A stretch of 64,000 nt of DNA from Streptomyces peucetius (GCF_025854275.1 NZ_CP107567.1:6138001-6202000), one strand, 5' to 3'; counted from the stretch's first letter, positions 36,293 through 47,224 are shown. Numbers and translations: made by a program. Notes: generated by a model not told the origin, from the sequence alone.

Positions 36293-36853
36293 TCAGGGCG
36301 TGGCGAAGAGCGTCAGTGCGGCCCGGACGGCTCGTTTGAACGGCTCCGTGCTGCCGCTCGCCCGGCACAGTACCTGGGTGCCTTCGAGGAGGGTGACCAG
36401 CAAGGCGGCCTTCTCCTCTGCGTCGGCCGTCGCGAGTCCCGCCTCCCGCAGGTTTCGGGCGAGCTGTTCGGTCCACGAGCCGAAGGTCGCGGCGGCAGCC
36501 TGGCGCAGCTCACCGTTCTCCTCGTCCGCGGGGACGGTCACGGCGGCGACGGCGCATCCGGCGCCTCGGGTCGCAGCCTGGGCAACGGGCCGTGCGAACT
36601 CCACGAAGGCCGTGGCGACGCCCTTCGGGTCGGCCGCGCCGAGCTCGGCGAGCCGGTCGCGTACCTCGCGCCCGTGCCGTGTGGCGGCTTCCGCGGCCAA
36701 CTGGCCCTTGCCGCCGGGGAAGTGGTGATAGATGGCGCCGCGGGCCGCCCCGCTTCGCGCGAGCACATCGGTGAACGACATGCCCTGCAAGCCGTGTTCC
36801 CGCAGTGCGTCCACCGCGGCATCCACCATCCGGCCCCGGGTCTCCTTGGCCAT
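36293..36853 (-). CDS. TetR-family transcriptional regulator
   Basis: 186 residues. DNA-binding domain at 1-50: TRGRMVDAAVDALREHGLQGMSF with recognition helix ARGAIYHHFPGGKGQL. The C-terminal domain is of the LmrA/YxaF type, with CAVAAVTVPADEE in the middle. ATG 36853 fits the family start. The divergent neighbour is a broken aminotransferase, so its original target may have been lost. Confidence 0.88.
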   Translation of the reverse strand: MAKETRGRMVDAAVDALREHGLQGMSFTDVLARSGAARGAIYHHFPGGKGQLAAEAATRHGREVRDRLAELGAADPKGVATAFVEFARPVAQAATRGAGCAVAAVTVPADEENGELRQAAAATFGSWTEQLARNLREAGLATADAEEKAALLVTLLEGTQVLCRASGSTEPFKRAVRAALTLFATP

Positions 36854-36889
36854 CGCGCCCGGTCCTCCCTCTCGTTCCCCACACACCCC

Positions 36890-37615
36890 CGGGGGCCGGC
36901 AGGTCGATCCGGAAGAGCTTGCCGCAGCGGTGGGGCCCGACACCGCCGCTGTGTTGGCCATGGCACCGGCCATGCCGACCGGTGCACTGCTCGGCCCGAG
37001 TCACTGGAAGGCTCTCGCTCCTGTTCTGGAGAGGCATGACTGCTGGCTGATCCACAACGCGGCGATGGAACGCATCCTGTTTGACGTCAACCGCCCGGCG
37101 CATCCGGCCGCGCACCCCGCTCTCGCGGAGCGGACCATCACCGTCGGCTCGGCGTCCAAGGAGCTGCGTCTGATCGGCTGGCGGGTGGGGTGGGTCGTGG
37201 GTCCGTCCCGGATCATCTCCGACATCGCACTGGTGGGGATGACCAATGTCGTGTGCCAGGTGGGAATCGCCCAACAGGCCGTCGTCGCAGCGCTCGACGC
37301 GTCCGGCGCCGATTTGAGGACGTCGCCACGGCCACACGCGTCTGGGAGCGGCGCCGGGACATCGTGATGCGGCAGCTCGACGGCTACCCGCTCGTACGAC
37401 CGCACGGCGGCTGGTCCCTTCTGCTCGACACCGCCACGCTGGGACTGGCTCCGGGTGAGGCGTCCGAGCGTCTGTTCCACCGCGGGCGGGTCGCCGCGAC
37501 GCCAATGACGGGGTGGGGACCCAGTGGAGACAGGTATCTGCGGCTGGTCTTCGCCAACGAACCCACCGACCGTCTCGGCGATCTGCGCGAACGCTTCCGT
37601 GCGGCCTTCGGATGA
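36890..37615 (+). pseudogene. Truncated and frameshifted class I/II PLP aminotransferase
   Basis: Similarity starts abruptly near 36896 with VDPEELAAAVGPDTAAVL, inside the usual large domain, so roughly the first 160 residues are missing. The PLP-lysine motif is present (TVGSASKELRLIGWRVGWV). A frameshift near 37310 moves the rest to another frame (RVWERRRDIVMRQLDGY ... DRYLRLVFANEP), which runs to the TGA at 37613-37615. The 5' part seems to have been replaced by the TetR promoter side. It is non-functional as read. Confidence 0.82.
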
Positions 37616-37722
37616 AGGTCAGTCAGCCTCAGGTCGCACACGGTCGCGACCTGGGCTTGATGTGGGGAAGGCAGTCGTGCACCCAGCATGACCGTGTGAC
37701 CGAAACACTGCCGGGACTGCAC

Positions 37723-39150
37723 ATGTCCCTTCTGGAAACCGTGCTTGTGGTAGGTGCCGTCGCGCTTGTGACGGCCCGCTGGCTCCCCCGACGGATGCGT
37801 CGGCCTGCCGCGTTCGGTGCCGGAGTCGTGGTCCTGTTGTCCGGTGTGGCGCTGGTGGTGGGTCCGGTGCGCTGGCAGATGGTGCCCGTCCTGGTCGGCA
37901 CCGCACTCGTCCTGCCGTTCGCCGTCGCGGCCGAGCTGCGAGCGCGCGGCGGCCGGGCGCCGCGCAGGGCTCGATGGTGGGCGGCTTTGCCGGCGTCGCT
38001 GGTGTGTCTGTGTCTGATCGCGGTCGGCCCGGCCGCCGCCTGGGCTTTGCCCGTGCCGGTGTTCCCGGCGCCGTCCGGCTCCTTCGCCGTGGGCACCAGC
38101 GTGGTGCAGTGGACCGACCCCGGCCGGCCCGAGAACGCCACCTCCGAGGCTGACGATCGGCGCACTGTCGTCGTGCAGTTGTGGTACCCGGCACGAAAGA
38201 GCCCGTCGGAGGCGCGGCGTGCCGCGTACCTCGGACGCACGGACCGCGAGGTGGAGATCGTCTCGGACGCCCTCGCCGCTTACGCCGGCATACCCGGATT
38301 CCTGCTCGACGGCCTGCCCCGCGCCCGTACCCACGCGGTGGTCGACGCGCCGGTGGCCGGCGGCAACGGACGCTTCCCGGTCGTGCTGTTCTCCCCGGGT
38401 CTGGGCGGCGTACGTACCCAGAATTCGGCGTGGGCGCAGGAACTGGCCAGCCACGGCTACGTCGTCGCGGCCCTCGACCATCCCTACGACTCGGCCGCCG
38501 TCGTCCTCGCCGACGGCCGGACCATCCGCACGAAGGTCACCGCCACGGGTGATGATGACCGTGACGAGGAGCTGGCTGTCGGGTGGACCGCAATCCGGGC
38601 AGCCGACCTGAGCTTCGTTCTCAGCCAGTTGGACCGTGTAACGCGAGGCGAGATCCCGGGGCCTGTGAGCGGGCGCATGGACACCGGACGGGTCGCCGTT
38701 GCCGGTCACTCCCTCGGCGGGGGAGCCGCCCTGCAGGCAGCTCGCCAGGACGATCGGTTCGACGCCGTCATCGACCTGGACGGCTTTCCGCACGACCCCG
38801 CCCCGACACGTTTCCCGCAACCGGTGCTGGCGCTGACCCAGGACGTCAGCCGGGACATCGACCCGGACTACCTCCCCCGCCTCACTCATGTGCTCAGCTT
38901 GAGCGGCGCGACCAGTTACCGGCTCACCGTCCCCGGCGCGGCCCATCTCACGTTCACGGACGCGCCGCTCTACATGCCCCCGGTGGAGTCGCTCCTCGGA
39001 TCACAGGACCGTACCGATGGGCCGCGTATCACCGCCGCCGCGTCCCTGGCCTTCCTCGACACCACGCTGCGCGACCAGCCGGATGACCTGGCCGCCGTTC
39101 TGCGCGCTCACGGTGTTCTCACCGTCCACTCCCCGCGCGGCAGTGGCTGA
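37723..39150 (+). CDS. Membrane-anchored alpha/beta hydrolase (PAF-acetylhydrolase-like)
   Basis: 475 residues from ATG 37723; an in-frame GTG at 37696 is an alternative, and neither has a good ribosome site. Three to four hydrophobic helices cover about 1-115, ending with a WALPVPVFPAPSG segment, then an extracellular hydrolase domain. Landmarks: VVVQLWYPAR, VVLFSPGLGG (oxyanion region), the nucleophile elbow GHSLGGGAAL and the likely catalytic His in GAAHLTFTD. It resembles platelet-activating-factor acetylhydrolase-like enzymes of actinobacteria, probably an extracytoplasmic esterase or lipase. It appears intact within an otherwise decayed region. Confidence 0.85.
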   Translation: MSLLETVLVVGAVALVTARWLPRRMRRPAAFGAGVVVLLSGVALVVGPVRWQMVPVLVGTALVLPFAVAAELRARGGRAPRRARWWAALPASLVCLCLIAVGPAAAWALPVPVFPAPSGSFAVGTSVVQWTDPGRPENATSEADDRRTVVVQLWYPARKSPSEARRAAYLGRTDREVEIVSDALAAYAGIPGFLLDGLPRARTHAVVDAPVAGGNGRFPVVLFSPGLGGVRTQNSAWAQELASHGYVVAALDHPYDSAAVVLADGRTIRTKVTATGDDDRDEELAVGWTAIRAADLSFVLSQLDRVTRGEIPGPVSGRMDTGRVAVAGHSLGGGAALQAARQDDRFDAVIDLDGFPHDPAPTRFPQPVLALTQDVSRDIDPDYLPRLTHVLSLSGATSYRLTVPGAAHLTFTDAPLYMPPVESLLGSQDRTDGPRITAAASLAFLDTTLRDQPDDLAAVLRAHGVLTVHSPRGSG

Positions 39151-39975
39151 GGAAGGGGTGTGGCCCGCCCGCTGCCGCCGGCGCCTGGGCGGCCGGTCCG
39201 TGCGACCGTCACAGCAGGGGGTACGGTCCGTCGGTCGGAGTCGGTGCTACACGGCGGCGGGCCAGCTCTGTTGGTCGAGGATGCACGCCACCGCGTCGGG
39301 GTGGGCGAGCGGGGGTAGTGCCCGGTGCCCGGGACGGCGGATCGGGCTGCGTAGTCGCAGGTGGCCCGGACATCGCGCGGAGCATCCGGGGTAGTCCGAG
39401 CCCGGAGCGAGTTCTATCGGGGGGCACGACCATCAGCCGGCCGTCTCGACGCCCGAGGCGTCCAGCCCTGATGGGCCCTCTTGAGGACCTCCATATGCCG
39501 CCGTGCTGGGGGTCACGCCCACAGCGGGCGCCGTCAGTCCCGCCGCGATAGCAGCCGGACGGGAATGACGACCATGACTTGGGTTCTGTCTCCCGCTGGG
39601 TTCATTGATTCACACGGCCTTGGGCAGGTTCGGTGGCTGGGGTCGGAGGCCGAAGGGATGGGGGCCGCCCCGTACACCTGGGCGAGAGTGGCGGCCCGCT
39701 GTCGGCGGACGAGGTCGGCGGTGCCGAAATGGACGCCAGCCCGGATGTATAGAGGCCGGAGAAGTGGTGCGGGGTGCGATGCGGGAACCATGTCCGGAGT
39801 GAACGAGGGCGGGCTTGCACGAGGGCGCGGTTTTGGCAGCATGCCCCGCCCTGACCGGAGGGATGGGCTGTTGGTCATGACGCTCGTTTGACGCTCTGTG
39901 CCCCCGCACGCAGGCCAGTCGGCCGAGAAATGGCCTCTGACCCGGGTCTTTCCGAGACCCGCTCAGTCCGACATT
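39151..39975. other. Gene-free stretch with a possible hydrolase relic
   Basis: About 825 bp. On the minus strand, 39246-39300 reads HRALPPLAHPDAVACILDQ, resembling the end of an alpha/beta hydrolase with its GHYP-type histidine region, but upstream frames are broken and no start is seen. Nothing else is recognised. Similar short strings (TGACGCTCGTTTGACGCT at 39879 and TGACGCTCGTTCGACGCT at 40216) lie on either side of the methyltransferase relic. Confidence 0.35.
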
Positions 39976-40038
39976 TTTCCGATGACGTCGCACGTGGAGT
40001 GTGTGGCGATTCTTGAGCTCGCAGCAAAGGGCCGCTGA
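39976..40038 (+). pseudogene. Diverged duplicate of the 3' end of the TrmA-type methyltransferase gene
   Basis: Reads FPMTSHVECVAILELAAKGR-stop against FPMTAHVECVAILEPAPKGL-stop at 29100-29162: 54 of 63 bases match, and most differences are silent or conservative. Weaker similarity continues for ~90 bases past both stop codons. Nothing upstream of this point matches the gene. It is thus a relic of a related gene end, either from recombination with foreign DNA or from an old integration at the gene's 3' end. Confidence 0.8.
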
Positions 40039-40251
40039 CCTGCTGATTTTCTGATTCCCCAGGTTGCGGGCGGGTCGTGCCGACATGTTTCCGTAGGTTC
40101 ACCGCGTGGAGCATGCTGTAGGTTCCTGCCACACGTCTCACCTGCGTTTCGCAGCAGGGGTGTGAGTCGAGAACGCTCGGCCTCAACTCCGTAAGGGACG
40201 GGTTCGGGAAATGTCTTGACGCTCGTTCGACGCTGTTTCTGACGGAGCGTG

Positions 40252-40490
40252 ACAGGGCCTGCTTCATTTCCCGGTAGTCGTGCTCGATGCGCCAGCGGAG
40301 CTTGGCGAGCCGGACCAGGGTGGTCAGTGGGGTGTCGGCGGGCAGGTCGGAGAGCCAGAACTGGACCGGCTCGGTCTCGGCGGCGGGCCACTCGGTCAGC
40401 AGCCAGCACTCGGGCAGCTCCGGGCCCTCGGTGGTCCTGGCGGATCTCGCGTCCGGCAGGCCGGATACGCAAGGCCACGGCGGCCGCCCC
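40252..40490 (-). mobile_element. Remnant of an IS701-like transposase
   Basis: Minus-strand sequence ELPECWLLTEWPAAETEPV followed by LSDLPADTPLTTLVRLAKL and RWRIEHDYREMKQAL is the C-terminal catalytic part of IS701-type DDE transposases (the Glu is in IEHDYREMK). Similarity stops after KQAL. The upstream piece (LRIRPAGREIRQ) is in another frame, so a shift lies near 40460. Only ~80 residues survive. Confidence 0.8.
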
Positions 40491-41702
40491 GGGTGATGCG
40501 GGCGGCTGCGTGCAGCAGCCGGTAGCGGAGCTTCTTTGGCTCGGCGGTGGCCAACTCGCCTGCCAGCAGCAGTGTTTGAGTCCAGGCGAGCAGGTCGGCG
40601 CCGGTCAGGGCGAGCTCCAGCCAGGCGGCGTTGATCTGGAAGTGGCGGGAGGGGAAGCGGCCCAGGCCGGTGGTCTTGCCGTTGCGGATGCGGTCCTCGA
40701 CGCGGGCGTGTCCGCGATGGCGGACCTCCAGGTGCTGCAAGGAGCCCTCGCCGTAGGGGGTGTCGGTGAGGAAGACCTGGTGGCGCATGCCTTCGCAGTC
40801 GATCACGCCGGTCAGCTCCGCGACTTCCGCGCCCTGGCGCAGGGTGCCGTCCTGTTCGAGTGCGGGATGCCAGACCTGCTCGGGCAGGGCTCGGATCGCC
40901 TGGCGGATCGGCTCGGTGACGGCGTATCCGACGGAGAAGTAGGTGAGGATTCCGCATGAGCGCAGGGCCCGCACGTAGTCCAGGAACGCTTCGCTCCTCC
41001 GGCGCTGTCGGCGCGGATGAGGATGGGTGTGCTGTGGCGGTGGGTGTCGGGGGTCTGGGCAAGTGCCTGGTCGAGGACGGTGATGTGGTCGACGGCGGTG
41101 TTGGCGCCGGCGTTGCCGGGCCTGAGGACTCCGGCCAGGGCTTCGCCAGTGTTGTCCAGGAAGCACAGCGGCGGGTGGTAGCCGAAGCCGCGCTTGTAGG
41201 TCGCCGCTGCCTGCTCTTTCTCGGAGTGGCAGGTGACCAGGGTGGCGTCGAGGTCCAGGACCAGGCCGGGCAGGTCGCGTCCGCCCGCGCGGGCTGCGGG
41301 TATCCCTGCCCTGGTCTCGGCGGCCTGCAGCCAGGCGATCTCCCGGGCGGTGGCCCTGGCCGAGCGCAGGCGGGCGAGTCCTGCCGAGTCGATGCCGGCC
41401 AGCAGGCGCCAGGCGGTCGGGCCGGAGGCGACGGGGCCGAACACCTCTGCCTGATCGCGCAGCAGGGCCAGGTCCGCTATCGCCTCGCCGCCGTCGGCGA
41501 GCATGACCGCGAAATCGACCGCGATCCGGCCGGGATCGTGCCCGGTGCCACGCGGCCGCAACCGGCGCAATGCATCCATGAAGGCGCTGGTCAGACCAGT
41601 GACATCGGCGAGATCGGCCAGCAGGCGGGATCCGGCGTGGCTGACCACCCCGTGACCGTCGGCCGACACGACGAGCTTGGGACGCGACCGGATGGGCTGC
41701 AC
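40480..41702 (-). mobile_element. IS1380-like transposase, frameshifted and 3'-truncated
   Basis: From GTG 41702 the protein reads VVSADGHGVVSHAGSRLLADLAD and LVLDLDATLVTCHSEKEQAAATYKRGFGYHP, with the catalytic Asp in DLDATLV, as in IS1380-family transposases. Near 40995 a single-base loss (RADSAGGA to EAFLDYVRAL) shifts the rest into the next frame, which continues to AAARITRGGRR and then joins the IS701-like remnant at about 40480, before the normal C terminus. The element is dead in two ways. It lies directly next to the biosynthetic cluster. Confidence 0.85.
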
Positions 41703-41706
41703 GCAG

Positions 41707-41765
41707 AAAGTGCCTTCCCGCTGTGATGACAGAGGCCTTAGACAAGCCTCATCAGAAGGCACTTT
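41707..41765. repeat. Inverted repeat near the 5' end of the IS1380-like element
   Basis: AAAGTGCCTTC (41707-41717) and GAAGGCACTTT (41755-41765) are perfect inverted copies upstream of the transposase start. They may belong to the element's end or be a hairpin in its leader; the opposite element end could not be found. Confidence 0.55.
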
Positions 41766-41926
41766 CGCTTTTCCGACCAAGACTCGGACACCGCGGCAAG
41801 TGAAACGCCCAGGCTGGACCGGGTGAATGGGGACGCCCGAGTCCCGGCGGGAGTTGGGTGCGCCGAAGCGCCGGACCGGCCGCCTCGGAGGGAGGGGGCC
41901 GGTCCGGCGCTTCGGCGCGTCACAGC

Positions 41927-42115
41927 TCAGGGCGTCTGCCAGCTGTGCGGGGGGTGGAAAGGGCGGGGGCGCCAGGAGGTGGTGCCGGGGGTGGACGCCT
42001 GCGCGTCGACGTCGGCCCGGGTGGCACGGCTGAGCAGCAGGGCCGCGAGGGCGGCCAGTTCCTCGTCCGTGGCTTGGCCCTTCTCGATGCGGATGGGGGG
42101 CGGGGGAGTGAGCAT
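41927..42115 (-). CDS. Acyl-CoA carboxylase epsilon subunit
   Basis: 62 residues: IRIEKGQATDEELAALAALL is the typical helix of the small epsilon subunit that bridges alpha and beta subunits of actinobacterial acyl-CoA carboxylases. The tail ends in FHPPHSWQTP. It lies 32 bases downstream of the beta subunit gene on the same strand, which fixes its identity. ATG 42115 is preceded by GGAGG. Confidence 0.85.
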   Translation of the reverse strand: MLTPPPPIRIEKGQATDEELAALAALLLSRATRADVDAQASTPGTTSWRPRPFHPPHSWQTP

Positions 42116-42147
42116 GGGACCTCCGTCACTGTGGGGCGGCCGTGCCG

Positions 42148-43692
<1,545 letters not shown>

Positions 43693-43716
43693 GTCTCCCC
43701 CTGATGGGACGGGATG

Positions 43717-44148
43717 TCAGTTGCCGAGCCGACGCAGACCGTTCATCTGGAGCACGGCGAAGGCCGCGACGACGGCCGCTTGGAGCGGGGTCCACACCGT
43801 GCCGACGGTGTTCGGGTCCAGCCAGCCGAAGACCACGGCGGCCACGCTCGCGACCGCCCACAGCAGGTTCGCCTCGATGACCACCTTGGTGGCCGCGGTG
43901 GACGGCACCGGACGGCTGGCCAGCACGGCGACCAGTGCGCCGTAGACGGTGAGGAACACGCCGATGCCGCGGAGGAAGCTGGTGTCGAGGCCGAGCAGGT
44001 CCCCCACCGGGCCGGCGGCGAACAGGTAGATGAGGCCGTTGCCGCCGGTCACGACGGCGTCGAGGCCGAGGAAGAGACGTAACGGACGCGCGGCCTCCGC
44101 GCGCCCCTGGGTCGTCACGGCGCGGGCCGGCGACTGGCTCGTGGTCAT
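43717..44148 (-). CDS. Small four-helix membrane protein
   Basis: 143 residues with about four hydrophobic helices (LFLGLDAVVTGGNGLIYLFA at 25-45, then near 60, 85 and 115). I do not recognise a function; similar proteins are annotated as hypothetical integral membrane proteins in Streptomyces. ATG 44148 has GGAG upstream. It is the first gene of the unit membrane protein - carboxylase beta - epsilon and is preceded by three 11-bp-phased repeats, tying it to the biosynthetic cluster. Confidence 0.75.
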   Translation of the reverse strand: MTTSQSPARAVTTQGRAEAARPLRLFLGLDAVVTGGNGLIYLFAAGPVGDLLGLDTSFLRGIGVFLTVYGALVAVLASRPVPSTAATKVVIEANLLWAVASVAAVVFGWLDPNTVGTVWTPLQAAVVAAFAVLQMNGLRRLGN

Positions 44149-44192
44149 GTGGTTCTCCAAAGGTCGAGGGGCGGTTTCCACTTCCGATCCGG

Positions 44193-44235
44193 ATCGTTAC
44201 AGGCAGTGCTGACCAGCGGCTGACGTGCCGCTTAC
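44193..44235 (-). promoter_or_regulatory. SARP-type promoter for the membrane protein/carboxylase unit
   Basis: On the minus strand: GTAAGCG (44235-44229), GTCAGCC (44224-44218) and GTCAGCA (44213-44207) at exact 11-bp steps, then 8 bp, then -10-like AACGAT (44198-44193). The layout equals the other four repeat promoters of the cluster. Confidence 0.75.
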
Positions 44236-44258
44236 GCGCGGCGTCGGGACCGGTGGCG

Positions 44259-45053
44259 TCAGGTGAGCTGGAGCAGGGGAGCGCGCACGTCACCGGACAG
44301 GGCCGGGTCGTGGGACAGGATGGCGCTCTCGACCTGCCGCAGCGCGGGGGAGGGCTCGATGCCGAGTTCGTCGGCGAGGTGGCGGCGCATACGGCGGAAC
44401 ACATCCAGGGCGTCGGCCTGGCGGCCCGCGCAGTACAGGGCGATCATCAGCTGCTCGCAGAAGCGTTCCCTGAGCGGGTGGCTCGTGTGGGTCTCGGCGA
44501 GTTCGGCCAGGACGGCGGCGTGCCGGCCGAGCCGCAGCTCGGCGTCGAAGCGGAGCTCCATGGCCCGCATGCGGTACTCCTCGTAGCGGGCGCCGGCGAG
44601 TTGGCACAGGGTCCCGCCGGTGAAGCCGCCGAAGACCGGCCCCCGCCACATGGCCAGGGCCTGTCTCAGTAACCGGGCCGCCTCCTCCGGTGAGCCCGAG
44701 CCGAGGGTCTCGGCCTGGCGGACCGTCCTGACGAACTCGGCGGCGTCCAGCTCCCCCTCGTTGACCGTCAGGCGGTAGCCCGAGGGGTGGATGGTGACGC
44801 GCGAGGTGGTGCGGTCGGGCTCCAGGCCGCGCAGCTTACGGCGCAGCCGGCTGACATGGGCCTGCAGGGCGTTGGCCTGGTTGTCCGGGGCGCCCTCGCC
44901 CCACATCTCCTCGACCAGCGCCTCACCGGAGACCGACTGGCCCTCGCTGACCAGCAGCGTCTGGACCAGGGTCCGTTGCAGATCGCCGGAGATCTCGGCC
45001 GGTCCCGACGCGGTGCGGATCTGCAGTGCCCCGAGGATCGAGAACCTCAGCAT
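44259..45053 (-). CDS. SARP-family pathway-specific activator
   Basis: 264 residues. N-terminal OmpR-like winged helix (1-92: MLRFSILGALQIRTASG, LVQTLLVSEGQSVSGEALVEEMWG, and HPSGYRL near its end) followed by the bacterial transcriptional activation domain (about 97-243). This is the compact SARP form (AfsR N-terminal part without ATPase). SARPs bind direct repeats spaced 11 bp that end 8 bp before the -10 box. Exactly such repeats occur at five promoters in this cluster. The valanimycin cluster also uses a SARP (VlmI). ATG 45053 follows AAGGGGGAAAC. Confidence 0.93.
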   Translation of the reverse strand: MLRFSILGALQIRTASGPAEISGDLQRTLVQTLLVSEGQSVSGEALVEEMWGEGAPDNQANALQAHVSRLRRKLRGLEPDRTTSRVTIHPSGYRLTVNEGELDAAEFVRTVRQAETLGSGSPEEAARLLRQALAMWRGPVFGGFTGGTLCQLAGARYEEYRMRAMELRFDAELRLGRHAAVLAELAETHTSHPLRERFCEQLMIALYCAGRQADALDVFRRMRRHLADELGIEPSPALRQVESAILSHDPALSGDVRAPLLQLT

Positions 45054-45566
<513 letters not shown>

Positions 45567-45596
45567 TTGTGTGGCCGTTGGTGCGTGGCCGTTTTC

Positions 45597-45690
<94 letters not shown>

Positions 45691-45731
45691 TTGTTCCCGG
45701 CTTCCGGTCTCCCGTGCCGTTCACGAGAACA

Positions 45732-45774
45732 ACATTGGCAGGGAGATCTGACAAAGCGCTGACGTTTCTCTGAC
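45732..45774 (-). promoter_or_regulatory. SARP-type promoter driving the tRNA-like genes
   Basis: Minus strand: GTCAGAG (45774-45768), GTCAGCG (45763-45757), GTCAGAT (45752-45746) at 11-bp steps, then 8 bp (CTCCCTGC), then CAATGT (45737-45732). A fourth, poorer copy lies one turn upstream. The stretch from GTCAGAT to the -10 closely matches the promoter at 62224-62266. It may also affect the divergent seryl-transferase gene at 45866. Confidence 0.8.
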
Positions 45775-45865
45775 TCGATCTGAGAATTCCCGTCCGGTCT
45801 TTTCCCGCACCTGCCCTCGATGCTCTACTCGGGACGACGGAAAACGCTCCCGAAAGGGGAAAACA

Positions 45866-46861
45866 ATGACCGTGACCGCCATGGACAACCCGGTTCTCGA
45901 GGCGATACGCACCCATACGTCAAGCGAGAACCCCAGCGCGTTCCTGGCCCTCAACAGCGGAAACGACGTCTTCACACTGGCCGGTGCCGACGGCGTCGTC
46001 GTGTACCGCCGCACGGGTCGGTTCGCCGTCCAGTTCGGCGGCCCCTTCGCCGCCCCCGACGACCACGACCCTCTCCTGGAGGCCTTCCGCCGGCACGTCC
46101 GCGACGAGGGCCGCACCCTGGTCGCCATCCAGCTCCAGCGCGCCGACGCCGAGCACTACGCCCGCCGCGGCTTCACCGTCAACCAGGTCGGCGCCTCCTG
46201 GGCCGTCGGCCTGCCGGACTTCACACTGCGCGGCACCCGCTTCATGCAGCTGCGCAACAAGATCTCCCGGGCCCGCCGCAACGGCCTGGTCGTCCAGGAG
46301 GTCTCCGCCGACGACTGGCAGGACGCGATCGCCGCCATCGACCGGGCCTGGCTCGGCTCCAAGGGCGGCGCCCAGCAACTGGAGTTCCTGGTCGGCCAGA
46401 TCGGCGGACCGGCCCAGGCACACCGCCGGCTGTTCACCGGCACCATCGACGGCAGCCCCGTGGCGTACATCTCCTACTCGCCGGTGTACGGCGGCCGGGC
46501 CGGCTGGATGCACGACCTGAGCCGGCGCGTCCCGGACAGCTCCCCGGGACTGATGGAGGCCATCAACGCGACCGCCGCCGAGGTGTTCCGTTCGGAGGGC
46601 GTCGAGTGGCTGCACTTCGGCTTCACCCCGTTCACCGGCCTCGACGCCGGCCACGAGATCGACGGCCACAGCCCGGCGTTCCAGTGGCTGATGCACGCCC
46701 TGTGGGCCGAGGGGGCCGCGCTGTACCCGGCGCAGACCCAGCTGTCGTACAAGCAGAAGTGGGCTCCGGACGTGGTCATTCCGGAGTACGTCGCCTTCGA
46801 CGGCCCGCAGGCCTCGCTGGCGTCCTTCGCCCACGTCTTCCGTGCCTGCAAGGCGTTCTGA
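45866..46861 (+). CDS. VlmA-like aminoacyl-tRNA-dependent seryl transferase (DUF2156/GNAT fold)
   Basis: 331 residues of the DUF2156 family, which includes the C-terminal domain of MprF (lysyl-tRNA-dependent lipid transferase) and VlmA. VlmA of valanimycin biosynthesis moves the seryl group from seryl-tRNA to isobutylhydroxylamine. Motifs include FAVQFGGPFAAPDDHDPLLE, the FMQLRNKISRARRNGL segment and LHFGFTPFTGLD. It is soluble and lacks the MprF membrane part. It probably esterifies an N-hydroxyalkylamine with serine. The cluster also encodes a SerRS, an amine N-hydroxylase and the tRNA-Ser-like genes 176 bp upstream on the other strand. ATG 45866 has a GAAAGGGG site. Confidence 0.88.
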   Translation: MTVTAMDNPVLEAIRTHTSSENPSAFLALNSGNDVFTLAGADGVVVYRRTGRFAVQFGGPFAAPDDHDPLLEAFRRHVRDEGRTLVAIQLQRADAEHYARRGFTVNQVGASWAVGLPDFTLRGTRFMQLRNKISRARRNGLVVQEVSADDWQDAIAAIDRAWLGSKGGAQQLEFLVGQIGGPAQAHRRLFTGTIDGSPVAYISYSPVYGGRAGWMHDLSRRVPDSSPGLMEAINATAAEVFRSEGVEWLHFGFTPFTGLDAGHEIDGHSPAFQWLMHALWAEGAALYPAQTQLSYKQKWAPDVVIPEYVAFDGPQASLASFAHVFRACKAF

Positions 46862-47004
46862 CGACCCGTCATCTGCCACGCCCGCAGCGGGGCACTCCGG
46901 ACCGACCGTGCCCGCAGCGGGGTGCGGCGTCGCGGCGCGCCGCGGGTCACCCTCCCCGCACCGCCCTCACGCACCACCCGTCTTCCGGAACAGGAGAACC
47001 AGCG

Positions 47005-47169
47005 ATGAGCGACAACGGACCCGACACCAGCACCGAAGTCCTCCAGCACACCGTGGTCGAGCGGCTGATGGCCGTCATCGGCGCGCCCGACAACGAGGAA
47101 GTGGCGCGCGACGCGGACGCCGCCGTCCTGGCGCTCGACGAACGGCTGCGCGCCGAGTCCGCCGCCTGA
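47005..47169 (+). CDS. Small acidic protein, 54 residues
   Basis: Starts MSDNGPDTSTEVLQHTVVER, has a predicted two-helix character and no Cys or membrane segment. ATG 47005 is preceded by CAGGAGAACC, a good site. It lies 143 bases after the seryl-transferase gene and before the desaturase promoter. I do not recognise it. It could be a peptide-sized partner of the transferase or a substrate-like carrier, but it has no DSL motif and is therefore not an ACP. Confidence 0.6.
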   Translation: MSDNGPDTSTEVLQHTVVERLMAVIGAPDNEEVARDADAAVLALDERLRAESAA

Positions 47170-47181
47170 CGGCCGCCGCCG

Positions 47182-47224
47182 ATCAGACCGGCATCAGTGG
47201 CACATCAGCGCGGCGCAGCACGCT
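47182..47224 (+). promoter_or_regulatory. SARP-type promoter upstream of the desaturase unit
   Basis: ATCAGAC (47182-47188), ATCAGTG (47193-47199) and ATCAGCG (47204-47210) at exact 11-bp steps, 8 bp, then CACGCT (47219-47224), the same -10-like hexamer as at 62224-62229. The desaturase start is ~185 bases downstream, an unusually long leader. Confidence 0.8.

Noticed and set aside
45779..45785. A fourth CTGA copy as a full SARP repeat at the tRNA promoter
   Set aside because: It is 10 rather than 11 bp from its neighbour and lacks the final C, so only three repeats are counted.
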